DNA of 6,711 nt from Phycisphaerales bacterium UBA966 (GCA_002292895.1 DBCE01000040.1:20382-27092), one strand, 5' to 3'. Positions 1 through 6,131 are shown, numbered from the stretch's first letter. The notes: generated by a model from the sequence alone, not told the origin. Numbers and translations are program-made.

Positions 1-1122
1 CGCTGGCGCAGGTTCCGCTTCCGGTGTCTGCGCGGGCGCAGGTGTTGGCTCGGGTGTTGGTGCGGGCGCGGGTGTCGGCTCCGGTGTTGGTGTGGGCGTT
101 GGTTCTGGTGTCGGTGCGGGTGCGGGTTCCGCGACCGGCGCAGGCGAAGGTGCTGGCGTTGGCTCTGGTGTCGGTGCGAGTGCTGGTTCCGCGACCGGCG
201 CAGGCGCAGGCGTTGGCTCTGGTGTCGGCGCGGGCTCCGGTTCCGCGACCGGCGCAGGCGCGGGTGCTGGCTCCGGTGTTGGGGTCGGTACGGGCGCAGG
301 TTCTGCAACCGGTGCGGGCGCGGGCTCCGGTGTTGGCGCGGGTGTTGGTTCCGGTGTCGGCGCGGGGGCCGGTGTCGGCTCCGGTGTCGGCTCCGGTGTC
401 GGCAGGGGCTCTGGTTCACGCGCCGGTGTTGGCGCGGGACGCTCGCGAACGCCTGCTCTGTCAGCGGCTGGAACAATCGCTGTGCCAGTCATGAGTACCG
501 GCGCAACGGGGTTTGCAGCCTTCACGGCCACCCGGTTCGGCATCGTTGGTTCTGGCGGAAGCTCAGCCGCACTTGCGGGCGCTGCCTCGGCAATGCGTGA
601 CTCTTCAACCGCTGGCGCAGGCGGCACTTCAACCGGTACGACCACCGGGGCCACAACCGCCACTGGAACAGCGGCAACCGCTGGAACGGGTTCAGCCACA
701 GGTACCGGCACAGCGGCAACCGCAGGAACTGGTTCAGCCACGGGCACCGGCACCGGCTCAGGCAACAGCGGTGGCGGCGCGGTGTCGATCGCGCGCATGG
801 TGTCAACCGGCATCGCTTCTGCCGACTGCGGCACGGGCAATGCTGCAATCTGCTTCGGATCCGCTGGAGCCAATGTCATCTCAAACATCGGCAGCGCGGA
901 CGGGCGAACACTCGGCGAGCTCGTGCGAGCGGCCACCTGTGAATCCACACGCCGCCGCGTGTCGGCCTGCGGCAGCGGATCAATGGTCTCGCGAATAACG
1001 ACGGGCTGCGCACGCACGGGAGTGATCGGCGGAGGCGCGGTGCGCTGAGCCGATGAACATGCCGCCAATGCGACACATGTGGTGAGCGTGGTGAGCGGGA
1101 GCAGCGTGTCTGAGTACTTCAT
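1..1122 (-). CDS. Pro/Ala/Glu/Thr-rich lipoprotein, C-terminus beyond window (partial)
   Basis: This minus-strand frame starts at ATG 1122-1120 and stays open for 374 codons to the left edge, so the C-terminus is missing. Residues 1-22 form a lipoprotein signal peptide with lipobox L19-A20-A21-C22. Ser at +2 suggests sorting to the outer membrane. A less biased segment (about 23-100) follows, then a Val/Ala/Pro/Glu segment with two 14-residue repeats (about 125-152). From about residue 228 the body is built of PTPEP, PAPAP and PVAEP motifs. Such sequence is normally an extended polyproline-type spacer, so a role in spanning the periplasm or cell wall is inference. The ATG overlaps the holA stop as ATGA, so translation is probably coupled; no strong Shine-Dalgarno is visible. 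It is not recognisable as LptE, although lptE neighbours holA in enterobacteria. Any functional domain may lie outside the window. The strand choice rests on the signal peptide, the ATGA overlap and the uninterrupted frame. Confidence 0.8.
   Translation of the reverse strand, partial: MKYSDTLLPLTTLTTCVALAACSSAQRTAPPPITPVRAQPVVIRETIDPLPQADTRRRVDSQVAARTSSPSVRPSALPMFEMTLAPADPKQIAALPVPQSAEAMPVDTMRAIDTAPPPLLPEPVPVPVAEPVPAVAAVPVPVAEPVPAVAAVPVAVVAPVVVPVEVPPAPAVEESRIAEAAPASAAELPPEPTMPNRVAVKAANPVAPVLMTGTAIVPAADRAGVRERPAPTPAREPEPLPTPEPTPEPTPAPAPTPEPTPAPTPEPAPAPVAEPAPVPTPTPEPAPAPAPVAEPEPAPTPEPTPAPAPVAEPALAPTPEPTPAPSPAPVAEPAPAPTPEPTPTPTPEPTPAPAPTPEPTPAPAQTPEAEPAPA
125..352 (-). repeat. Tandem 54-60 bp coding repeats in the Pro-rich region
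   Basis: The plus-strand sequence GGTTCYGCRACCGGYGC recurs at 125, 185, 239 and 299, giving periods of 60, 54 and 60 bp. All are multiples of 3, so the lipoprotein frame is kept. Each unit encodes 18-20 residues, roughly a PVAEP motif followed by PAPTPEP-type motifs. The right end of the last unit is approximate, because the repeat fades into shorter PTPEP repeats up to about position 420. Length changes here would alter only the length of the Pro-rich spacer. Confidence 0.75.
668..751 (-). repeat. Two tandem 42 bp coding repeats
   Basis: Positions 668-709 and 710-751 are nearly identical 42-bp units; GCGGCAACCG begins at 671 and again at 713. In the lipoprotein frame each unit encodes 14 residues of the type VPVAEPVPAVAAVP. 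The few differences are mostly at third codon positions, as expected for an old in-frame duplication kept under protein-level constraint. Confidence 0.75.
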
Positions 1123-2105
1123 CGAATGCGAGCACCGATGGTAACCACTAGCGCCTCAAAGGTTCGAGCGCTGTCCGAACTGAAACCCGACTTTGTGCGC
1201 GCATCAGTACGCACACTCTCCGCCAATAGCGCGGCTGCTCCAGCACTACCAAGGGCACGCGCCGCGCGACATACCAGTGCCTGTGCATCGCCCCAAAGCT
1301 TGAGTTGCTTGGCAATTGCAAAGTCGTTCTGCCCGTCGTCCATGAGTCGCGCTGCATCGTGTGCCTTGCGCAGGAGGTCAACGATGGTCCACCCAATCAA
1401 CGCGTCGGCGACGCCTGAAATACGGACCAATTCGTTCAACTTGACCAGCGCAGCACCCGCGCCCTTCTGGATGAGTACCGACTGCAACCCCCACGCCTGT
1501 TCCTCACGCGACTGACCAACAAATTCTGTAACCAGCGCACGTGAGATCGGCTTGCCCTCACCCGCTGCGGTCGCCAACTTGGCAAGTTCAGTATCGATGC
1601 GCGCCAAGTCCGGCCCGATTTTTTCTACCAACAGTTCCGCCGCACCGGCCGCTAACTTTGCACCATGGCGCTTCTCTGCACGAGCACCACACCAACTGAT
1701 CGCGTCCTTATCGTTGGGTGGTTCGCACTTGATCACCGCGCCACCGCTGGCTTCAACAAGTTTGTCAAACTTGCCCGGATTCCACCGTGTGCCCGCGCGC
1801 ATCAGTAGCGTGCTCTCTTGCTGCGGATTTGCTGCGTAGCGTTCCATGGCACGGCGCCGATCTTCAGCGCCAATGAATCCTTCAGCATTGTCAATCACGA
1901 TGAGTTTGTGCTGTGAGAGCAACCCGTAGGAACGGAGCTCATCCATCACCTGCGCAAGGGTTGCTGATGCTCCATCAAACTCAAATCGATCGACCGACCC
2001 AAACTGTTCGGTCAGCGCTGCATGAAGTTGCCGCGAGTGCTCGACGCGCGTGAACGAATCCTTGCCCGTGAGCACCACGATGCGCATGGAAGCGTCGGGG
2101 GACAT
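1119..2105 (-). CDS. holA: DNA polymerase III delta subunit (clamp loader)
   Basis: The product is the delta subunit of the DNA polymerase III clamp loader, which opens the beta sliding clamp for loading onto primed DNA in the cytoplasm. The sequence shows the typical N-terminal pattern: a beta strand ending in LTGKDSF (residues 12-18), then FEFDG, a helix, and LLSQHKLIVIDNAEGF, as in the delta N-terminal domain. WCGARAEKRHGAKL and a GPDLARIDTELAKLA helix follow, as in domains II-III. At 328 residues it is close to the usual 320-345. I chose ATG 2105 because GAAGG (2118-2114) lies 8 bases upstream. ATG 2087, which gives MRIVVLTG, is the alternative and has no Shine-Dalgarno. The frame is open further upstream to a GTG at 2234, but that would overlap astB. 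The gene is divergent from astB and its stop overlaps the next minus-strand start. Confidence 0.88.
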   Translation of the reverse strand: MSPDASMRIVVLTGKDSFTRVEHSRQLHAALTEQFGSVDRFEFDGASATLAQVMDELRSYGLLSQHKLIVIDNAEGFIGAEDRRRAMERYAANPQQESTLLMRAGTRWNPGKFDKLVEASGGAVIKCEPPNDKDAISWCGARAEKRHGAKLAAGAAELLVEKIGPDLARIDTELAKLATAAGEGKPISRALVTEFVGQSREEQAWGLQSVLIQKGAGAALVKLNELVRISGVADALIGWTIVDLLRKAHDAARLMDDGQNDFAIAKQLKLWGDAQALVCRAARALGSAGAAALLAESVRTDARTKSGFSSDSARTFEALVVTIGARIR

Positions 2106-2113
2106 ACGGGATG

Positions 2114-2118
2114 CCTTC
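2114..2118 (-). promoter_or_regulatory. Ribosome binding site deciding the holA start
   Basis: GAAGG on the minus strand is followed by 8 bases and then ATG 2105-2103. No comparable motif precedes the alternative ATG at 2087, so this favours the longer form with six extra residues. Confidence 0.5.
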
Positions 2119-2157
2119 GATCCGGAAGCTGCTGAAGCGCGTGCCATCAGGCTGCGG

Positions 2158-2187
2158 ATTGTAAGACGGGCGCGCGGTACGCTCCAA
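2158..2187 (-). promoter_or_regulatory. Candidate holA promoter
   Basis: On the minus strand TACAAT (2163-2158) matches the -10 consensus at 5 of 6 positions. TTGGAG (2187-2182) is a weak -35 match (3 of 6) with an 18-base spacer. Transcription would begin near 2151, leaving a leader of about 46 bases that contains the GAAGG ribosome binding site. Its -35 overlaps the proposed astB -10 on the other strand. The prediction rests on sequence pattern only. Confidence 0.4.
2178..2183 (+). promoter_or_regulatory. Candidate -10 box for a leaderless astB transcript
   Basis: TACGCT fits the relaxed -10 form TANNNT and lies 7 bases before the GTG at 2191. That spacing would put the transcription start at or one base before the start codon. 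No Shine-Dalgarno precedes this GTG. No convincing -35 is seen. The same heptamer, GTACGCT, sits at the same distance before the GTG of the downstream TPR gene. Confidence 0.4.
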
Positions 2188-2190
2188 TCC

Positions 2191-3549
2191 GTGCCGGAAG
2201 CGAACTTTGACGGAATCGTCGGCCCCACCCACAACTACGCCGGGCTGTCGCCCGGAAACGTGGCAAGCACCTCAAACCAGGGGACAACGGCTCGGCCACG
2301 CGACGCCGCGCTGCAAGGTCTTGCGAAAGCGGCCGCACTCGCGCGACTGGGTCTTGTGCAAGGTTGGATTCCACCGCACGAACGACCACACATTGCCACA
2401 CTGCATGCGCTTGGATTCACTGGTTCGGATGAGGTGGCGATTGCAACTGCCGCCCGCGATGCACCGCATCTCTTAGCGCGCGCATCAAGCGCCAGTGCTA
2501 TGTGGACTGCCAACGCGGCCACCGTCACGCCTTCAAAGGATTCCGGTGATGGCCGCGTTCATATGACGGTGGCCAACTTACGCACCATGCCACATCGCGC
2601 CATCGAGGCGCCGCAGACTGCACGCACTCTGCGCGCCATCTTTCGTGACGAACAACGATTTGTCATTCATGATGCGCTTGCCGCGCTTGACGCGTCGGGC
2701 GCGCCGTCACCGTGGGGCGATGAAGGTGCAGCAAATCACACTCGGTTCACAGCATCGGGTGGTAATGGCGGTGAAAATCCTGGGGTACATCTCTTTGTTT
2801 TCGGCGCGCATGCCAGCGGCGTCGGCCGACGTCCTTCACGCTATCCAGCGCGGCAAACGCTCGAAGCTGGTCAAGCGATCGCAGCGCTGCACGGCATTCG
2901 CAACGATCAATGCATCCACGCCCAACAACATCCCGCCGCTATTGATCATGGTGTATTTCATAACGATGTGATCTCTGTTGGAAACGGATCGTTCTATCTG
3001 GTGCATGAGTTGGCGCTCCTCGATCAAGACCGAGTCCTTGACGATCTCGCTGCCGCGGTGGGTCCTAACTTCCAAGCGCTTGTTGTGCCGGAATCAGAGG
3101 TGAGTGTCGCCGATGCGGTACGCACCTACCTCTTCAACTCGCAGTTGATTTCACTGACAGACGGCACCATGGCGCTGATCCTTCCTGTGGAGAGCGAAGG
3201 CCACCCGGGCATCGCGCGGCTGGTGCAACGGATGGTGGATAGCAAAGCGTGCCCCGTGAAATCCGTCATTTACCTGAATGTTCGGGAGAGCATGCGCAAC
3301 GGCGGCGGTCCAGCATGCTTGCGACTACGAGTTCCTCTCACTGCAGAGGAAGTGTCCGCGGTCGCCCCGGGATGCCTGTGGACGCCTGCAGGCCATGCCG
3401 CGCTGGAGGCGTGGGTGCGTCGTCACTACCGTGAGGAGCTGTCCCCCAAGGACCTGGCGGACCCGCAACTCTTGCGCGAGTCACGATCTGCGCTCGATGA
3501 ATTGACCAGCATCCTTGGTGTTGGTCCGATCTACGAATTCCAGCACTAA
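2191..3549 (+). CDS. astB: N-succinylarginine dihydrolase
   Basis: AstB (EC 3.5.3.23) converts N2-succinylarginine to N2-succinylornithine, CO2 and two ammonia, the second step of the arginine succinyltransferase pathway, in the cytoplasm. The protein is 452 residues, against about 447 in E. coli, and matches that family from end to end: NFDGIVGPTHNYAGLS near the N-terminus, then IPPHERP, SSASAMWTANAATV, GDEGAANH, RPSRYPARQT, GVFHNDV, TYLFNSQL, GGGPACLRLRV and DLADPQLLRE. The expected catalytic residues are all present: Glu178 in GDEGAANH, His257 in VFHND and Cys376 in GGPAC. I chose GTG 2191 because the family homology begins immediately after it. The open frame extends to a GTG at 2050, but that stretch lies inside holA and has no AstB-like sequence. 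No astA, astC, astD or astE lies nearby. Confidence 0.95.
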   Translation: MPEANFDGIVGPTHNYAGLSPGNVASTSNQGTTARPRDAALQGLAKAAALARLGLVQGWIPPHERPHIATLHALGFTGSDEVAIATAARDAPHLLARASSASAMWTANAATVTPSKDSGDGRVHMTVANLRTMPHRAIEAPQTARTLRAIFRDEQRFVIHDALAALDASGAPSPWGDEGAANHTRFTASGGNGGENPGVHLFVFGAHASGVGRRPSRYPARQTLEAGQAIAALHGIRNDQCIHAQQHPAAIDHGVFHNDVISVGNGSFYLVHELALLDQDRVLDDLAAAVGPNFQALVVPESEVSVADAVRTYLFNSQLISLTDGTMALILPVESEGHPGIARLVQRMVDSKACPVKSVIYLNVRESMRNGGGPACLRLRVPLTAEEVSAVAPGCLWTPAGHAALEAWVRRHYREELSPKDLADPQLLRESRSALDELTSILGVGPIYEFQH

Positions 3550-3603
3550 CGAGGCGCGCCGGGTACGCGCTGCGTGGGTGTATTGCGCGGGCCCGTTGCA
3601 AAG

Positions 3604-3609
3604 TACGCT
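3604..3609 (+). promoter_or_regulatory. Candidate -10 box for a leaderless TPR-gene transcript
   Basis: TACGCT lies 7 bases before GTG 3617, the same geometry as upstream of astB. A TTGCGC at 3583-3588 could be the -35, but its 15-base spacer is short. No Shine-Dalgarno precedes the GTG. If real, this promoter would let the TPR/FHA-kinase pair be transcribed independently of astB. Confidence 0.38.
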
Positions 3610-3616
3610 TGCCCAC

Positions 3617-4978
3617 GTGGATCGAACCAAGCGCATCATCCTCTCGTTCGTTGTGGCGACTGTCGCATTCACCGTGGTGCTGGCGCTCTTCTTGCGACGT
3701 GTACCCGCGCCGCCGCCGCCTGTTGCCCCCGCGCCCGCACCAGTGCCTGAGCCGGAACCCGAGCCAGTACTGCCGCCCACACTTGTTGAGGCCGGAACTG
3801 AGAATGCTGCTGGTCCGCCAACCGCACTGCGTGACTGGGTCGCACCAGAAGTGCTCGCTGCGCGCGAAGCCGCACGCCTTGCAGAAGAACTACGAGCAAA
3901 ATCCCGCGATGCATTCGCGCGTGGCATCGCAGCACAAAAATCTGGCGATCACGCCGCGGCCATCAGTGCTTACCGTGAAGCACTCACCATTGATGCTGGC
4001 ATGGCGGGAGCATGGACCAACTTGGCCCTGGCACTGGATGCCACTGGAAACAGTGCCGAGGGTCTTGAGGCTGCGCGCAAAGCGGTTTCGTTGCCAGCCA
4101 TGAAAGACGCCAAGCGCCGCGCACATGCGATGCACACGGTTGGCCACTTGGCTCTCAAGACAGGCGCGCGCGATGAAGCTGTTGCCGCCTTTGAGGAAGC
4201 GCTGCGCGCCGATGCGCGGCAGGCTGCTGCGGCCCTTGAGCTTGCGTCACTGTGGAACAGCGAAGGAAAGCCTGAAAAAGCGCTTGCTGCGCTGGTAGTT
4301 GCCAAGGAAGCGGGCGCGGAAAGCGCTGCTATTTACACCGCGGTCGCCGTTCATTGGTGGAATGCTGGTGACATTGCCAAAGCGCAAAGCAATGCAGACG
4401 ACGCACTCCGCATCGATCCCAACGAGATTGAAGCAAAAGCGATCCTTGGTTGGTGCTTCTTGGCACAAAAGCGTTGGGGCGACGCTGCACAGCGGATCGA
4501 CGAAGTCGTGCGTGCGCGACCGAATGATGCTGACCTACAGGCGGCGCTCGGATTCGCCTACGACAAGCTGGGGCGACACCAAGATGCGATTGCTGCGTTT
4601 GATCGTGCCATCGCGTTGGCGCCCGCGCATCGGTCAGCGCATGCACAACGCGGCGTGGCCCTCGAGGCCACGGGCGATGTTGAACGCGCACGTCTTGCCT
4701 ATGAGATTGCCGCCAAGAGCGGATCGTCTGAAAGTGTTGCGGCATCGCAGATGAAGTTGGCCGTCGTTGCATACAAGGACAAGCGTTGGGCCGACGCACG
4801 CACCTTGGCCGAGGCCGCCATCGCCGCGGATCCCAAATCCGTGCAAGCGCGCTACGTGCTGGGCCTTGCATGCTTTGCGCTGGGAGACCGCAAATGCGCG
4901 GGTGAGCAGGAGTATCAACTCACCCTGCTCGATGCGCAACGCGCGGCAGATCTACGCAAGCTCATCTCCGAGGAATGA
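3617..4978 (+). CDS. Membrane-anchored tetratricopeptide repeat protein
   Basis: The product has 453 residues. Residues 1-5 are short and charged, and residues 6-26 (IILSFVVATVAFTVVLALFL) form one hydrophobic helix followed by RR, most likely an uncleaved signal anchor. A Pro-rich linker with PEPEPEP (about 29-55) follows. From about residue 97 to 441 there are nine or ten TPR units of about 34 residues; clear ones include GDHAAAISAYREALTID, GARDEAVAAFEEALRAD, GDIAKAQSNADDALRIDP and GRHQDAIAAFDRAIALAP. TPRs form a superhelical scaffold for protein binding; the partner is unknown. The topology suggests the repeats are outside the cytoplasm, which is inference. I chose GTG 3617 because it puts the hydrophobic helix at the N-terminus; the frame is open back to a TTG at 3515 inside astB. 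The next gene, an FHA-histidine kinase, starts 4 bases after this stop. I do not recognise a named family beyond TPR. Confidence 0.85.
   Translation: MDRTKRIILSFVVATVAFTVVLALFLRRVPAPPPPVAPAPAPVPEPEPEPVLPPTLVEAGTENAAGPPTALRDWVAPEVLAAREAARLAEELRAKSRDAFARGIAAQKSGDHAAAISAYREALTIDAGMAGAWTNLALALDATGNSAEGLEAARKAVSLPAMKDAKRRAHAMHTVGHLALKTGARDEAVAAFEEALRADARQAAAALELASLWNSEGKPEKALAALVVAKEAGAESAAIYTAVAVHWWNAGDIAKAQSNADDALRIDPNEIEAKAILGWCFLAQKRWGDAAQRIDEVVRARPNDADLQAALGFAYDKLGRHQDAIAAFDRAIALAPAHRSAHAQRGVALEATGDVERARLAYEIAAKSGSSESVAASQMKLAVVAYKDKRWADARTLAEAAIAADPKSVQARYVLGLACFALGDRKCAGEQEYQLTLLDAQRAADLRKLISEE
4970..4974 (+). promoter_or_regulatory. Ribosome binding site for the FHA-kinase gene
   Basis: GAGGA at the very end of the TPR gene is followed by 8 bases and ATG 4983. 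This is a strong Shine-Dalgarno and fixes the kinase start. It contrasts with the two upstream GTG starts, which have none. Confidence 0.7.
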
Positions 4979-4982
4979 CTGG

Positions 4983-6068
4983 ATGATCGTGCTGCATGTG
5001 ATCTCAGGGCCAGATAGCGGGAAGCAACACGTGCTGCCCGATACCGAGCCACAACTGATCGGCCGCAGCACGGAGGCCCTCGGCTCCTCTGATTCCAGCG
5101 TGAGCAGGCGTCACGCGGAACTCACACCGTCGACCGGCGACTGGTACCTCCGCGACCTACGTAGCACGCACGGAACTTGGGTGAACGGGCAACGCATTGA
5201 GTCTCGCGTCCAACTACGCGCCGGAGATGTGATCCGCTGCGGCGATACGCAGATGCATGTGCAAGCGCTGAATCCAGGGGCTGCTGTACTGCCAGTGACG
5301 GAGTCAGACCCCGCGCGACTCCAAGCTATTGGCGAGACCGTTGCCACCATCAGCCATAGTGTGAAGAACATCCTGCAAGGTCTCCGCGGTGGAGCTGACG
5401 CGGTGGAGCTCGCACTGCGCCGTGGCGATCTGGAAATGGCGCGCGAAGGCTGGCCGATCGTTGCACGCAACCTTGATCGCATCTCATGGCTCGTGATGAA
5501 CATGCTTGCGTATGCCAAGGACCGCCCGCTGGAGATTGAAGAGTCAGATATTGGAGCGGTAGTACTGGAAGCATGTGAGTTGATGAAATCAACCGCGGAT
5601 CGCCGCAGCATTCAGTTACTCACGCACGTCGATCCCTCTTTGCCGCCCGCGCCGATCGATGCAAACGCCGTTCATCAGGTGCTTCTCAATCTGCTTGCAA
5701 ATGCCGTGGAGGCAGCGCCGGAGCGGAGTGGTCGGGTCACGGTGCATTGTGCGTTCGATGCGCCACGCAGCGTGTTCCGCATTGATGTAAGCGACAATGG
5801 CGCAGGGGTACCGATTGAGCACCAAAGCCGTCTCTTTGAGGCATTTGCAAGCACCAAAGGACAGCGTGGAACGGGGCTCGGGCTCGCGGTGGCACGCGCA
5901 TTGGTTGAGCGACACGGCGGAACCCTGACGTTCGCGGCGCTCGCGCCGCACGGAACGCAGATGCGCGCGGAATTCCCAGCAGACCGCGGCGATCCAGACT
6001 CGGATCGAACCCGCGGACCATTGCCGAGCCGTGAGCCGAACACCGCATGGGACTCCGCCATTCAGTAA
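4983..6068 (+). CDS. FHA domain-containing sensor histidine kinase
   Basis: The product is a 361-residue soluble protein with no signal peptide or membrane helix. Residues 1 to about 96 form an FHA domain, a phosphothreonine-binding module, with the key signature GRS (27-29), SVSRRHAEL (39-47) and STHGTWVNG (61-69). Residues about 110-180 are the dimerisation/phosphotransfer region with H-box ATISHSVKNILQGL, where His125 is the likely phosphorylated residue. Residues about 225-332 are the GHKL ATPase domain: N-box NLLANAVEA (236-244), G1 DNGAGVP (271-277), F-box LFEAFASTK (284-292) and G2 GTGLGLAV (296-303). It should autophosphorylate in response to binding of a phosphorylated partner, linking Ser/Thr kinase signalling to a two-component pathway; the partner is unknown. 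No response regulator is encoded nearby. The H-box has Ser after the His rather than the usual Glu/Asp. The last 25 residues or so are polar and probably disordered. The frame is open back to 4767, inside the TPR gene, but that part has no FHA similarity. Confidence 0.92.
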   Translation: MIVLHVISGPDSGKQHVLPDTEPQLIGRSTEALGSSDSSVSRRHAELTPSTGDWYLRDLRSTHGTWVNGQRIESRVQLRAGDVIRCGDTQMHVQALNPGAAVLPVTESDPARLQAIGETVATISHSVKNILQGLRGGADAVELALRRGDLEMAREGWPIVARNLDRISWLVMNMLAYAKDRPLEIEESDIGAVVLEACELMKSTADRRSIQLLTHVDPSLPPAPIDANAVHQVLLNLLANAVEAAPERSGRVTVHCAFDAPRSVFRIDVSDNGAGVPIEHQSRLFEAFASTKGQRGTGLGLAVARALVERHGGTLTFAALAPHGTQMRAEFPADRGDPDSDRTRGPLPSREPNTAWDSAIQ

Positions 6069-6090
6069 ATAGTGCAAGCGCCGGTGCAAG

Positions 6091-6131
6091 TGAGCTGGCT
6101 GCGCTCAGTGACCGGTGATGACCTCACCGAG
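6091..6131. terminator. Convergent intergenic hairpins, possible weak bidirectional terminator
   Basis: The gap between the kinase gene and the MoxR gene contains TGAGC/GCTCA (6091-6095 with 6103-6107) and CGGTGA/TCACCG (6113-6118 with 6124-6129, 5-base loop). The second stem covers the MoxR stop codon. A competing stem CTCAGTGA/TCACCGAG (6104-6111 with 6124-6131) has one mismatch. No T-run follows on either strand, so this is not a standard intrinsic terminator. Confidence 0.3.

Noticed and set aside
125..420. Repeat array as a CRISPR array
   Set aside because: The units are contiguous coding repeats with no unique spacers, variable 54/60 bp period and preserved reading frame.
24..494. Plus-strand Val/Ala/Arg/Pro-rich open frame
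   Set aside because: Another shadow of the same low-complexity repeat DNA; stop codons are rare here in several frames because of base composition.
513..998. Plus-strand Gln/Pro-rich open frame
   Set aside because: It lies opposite the less biased part of the lipoprotein gene, has no family signature and no translation signals.
92..1048. Plus-strand 318-residue Gly/Ala/Ser/Thr-rich open frame resembling a PE-PGRS-like or silk-like protein
   Set aside because: It is the reverse complement of the Pro-rich lipoprotein gene: Pro and Ala codons read backwards give Gly and Ala/Arg. It has no ribosome binding site or signal, while the minus-strand frame has a lipobox, an ATGA overlap with holA and no stop to the window edge.
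1..1122. Lipoprotein as LptE, because lptE neighbours holA in enterobacteria
   Set aside because: The sequence shows no LptE-like pattern, the order relative to holA is reversed and the protein is far longer and Pro-rich.
2050..2190. N-terminal extension of astB to GTG 2050
   Set aside because: The extra 47 residues are unlike AstB, lie opposite the holA N-terminus and would remove the intergenic space. Homology begins right after GTG 2191.
3515..3616. TPR gene starting at TTG 3515 inside astB
   Set aside because: It would bury the hydrophobic helix behind 34 Arg-rich residues and overlap astB. GTG 3617 gives a normal N-terminal anchor.
4329..4871. Minus-strand 180-residue Arg-rich open frame opposite the TPR gene
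   Set aside because: Composition is typical of an antisense shadow in GC-rich coding DNA; no domain, no start signal.
4767..4982. Extension of the FHA kinase upstream into the TPR gene
   Set aside because: The stretch is out of frame with the TPR coding sequence, has no domain similarity, and ATG 4983 has a strong Shine-Dalgarno and begins the FHA domain directly.
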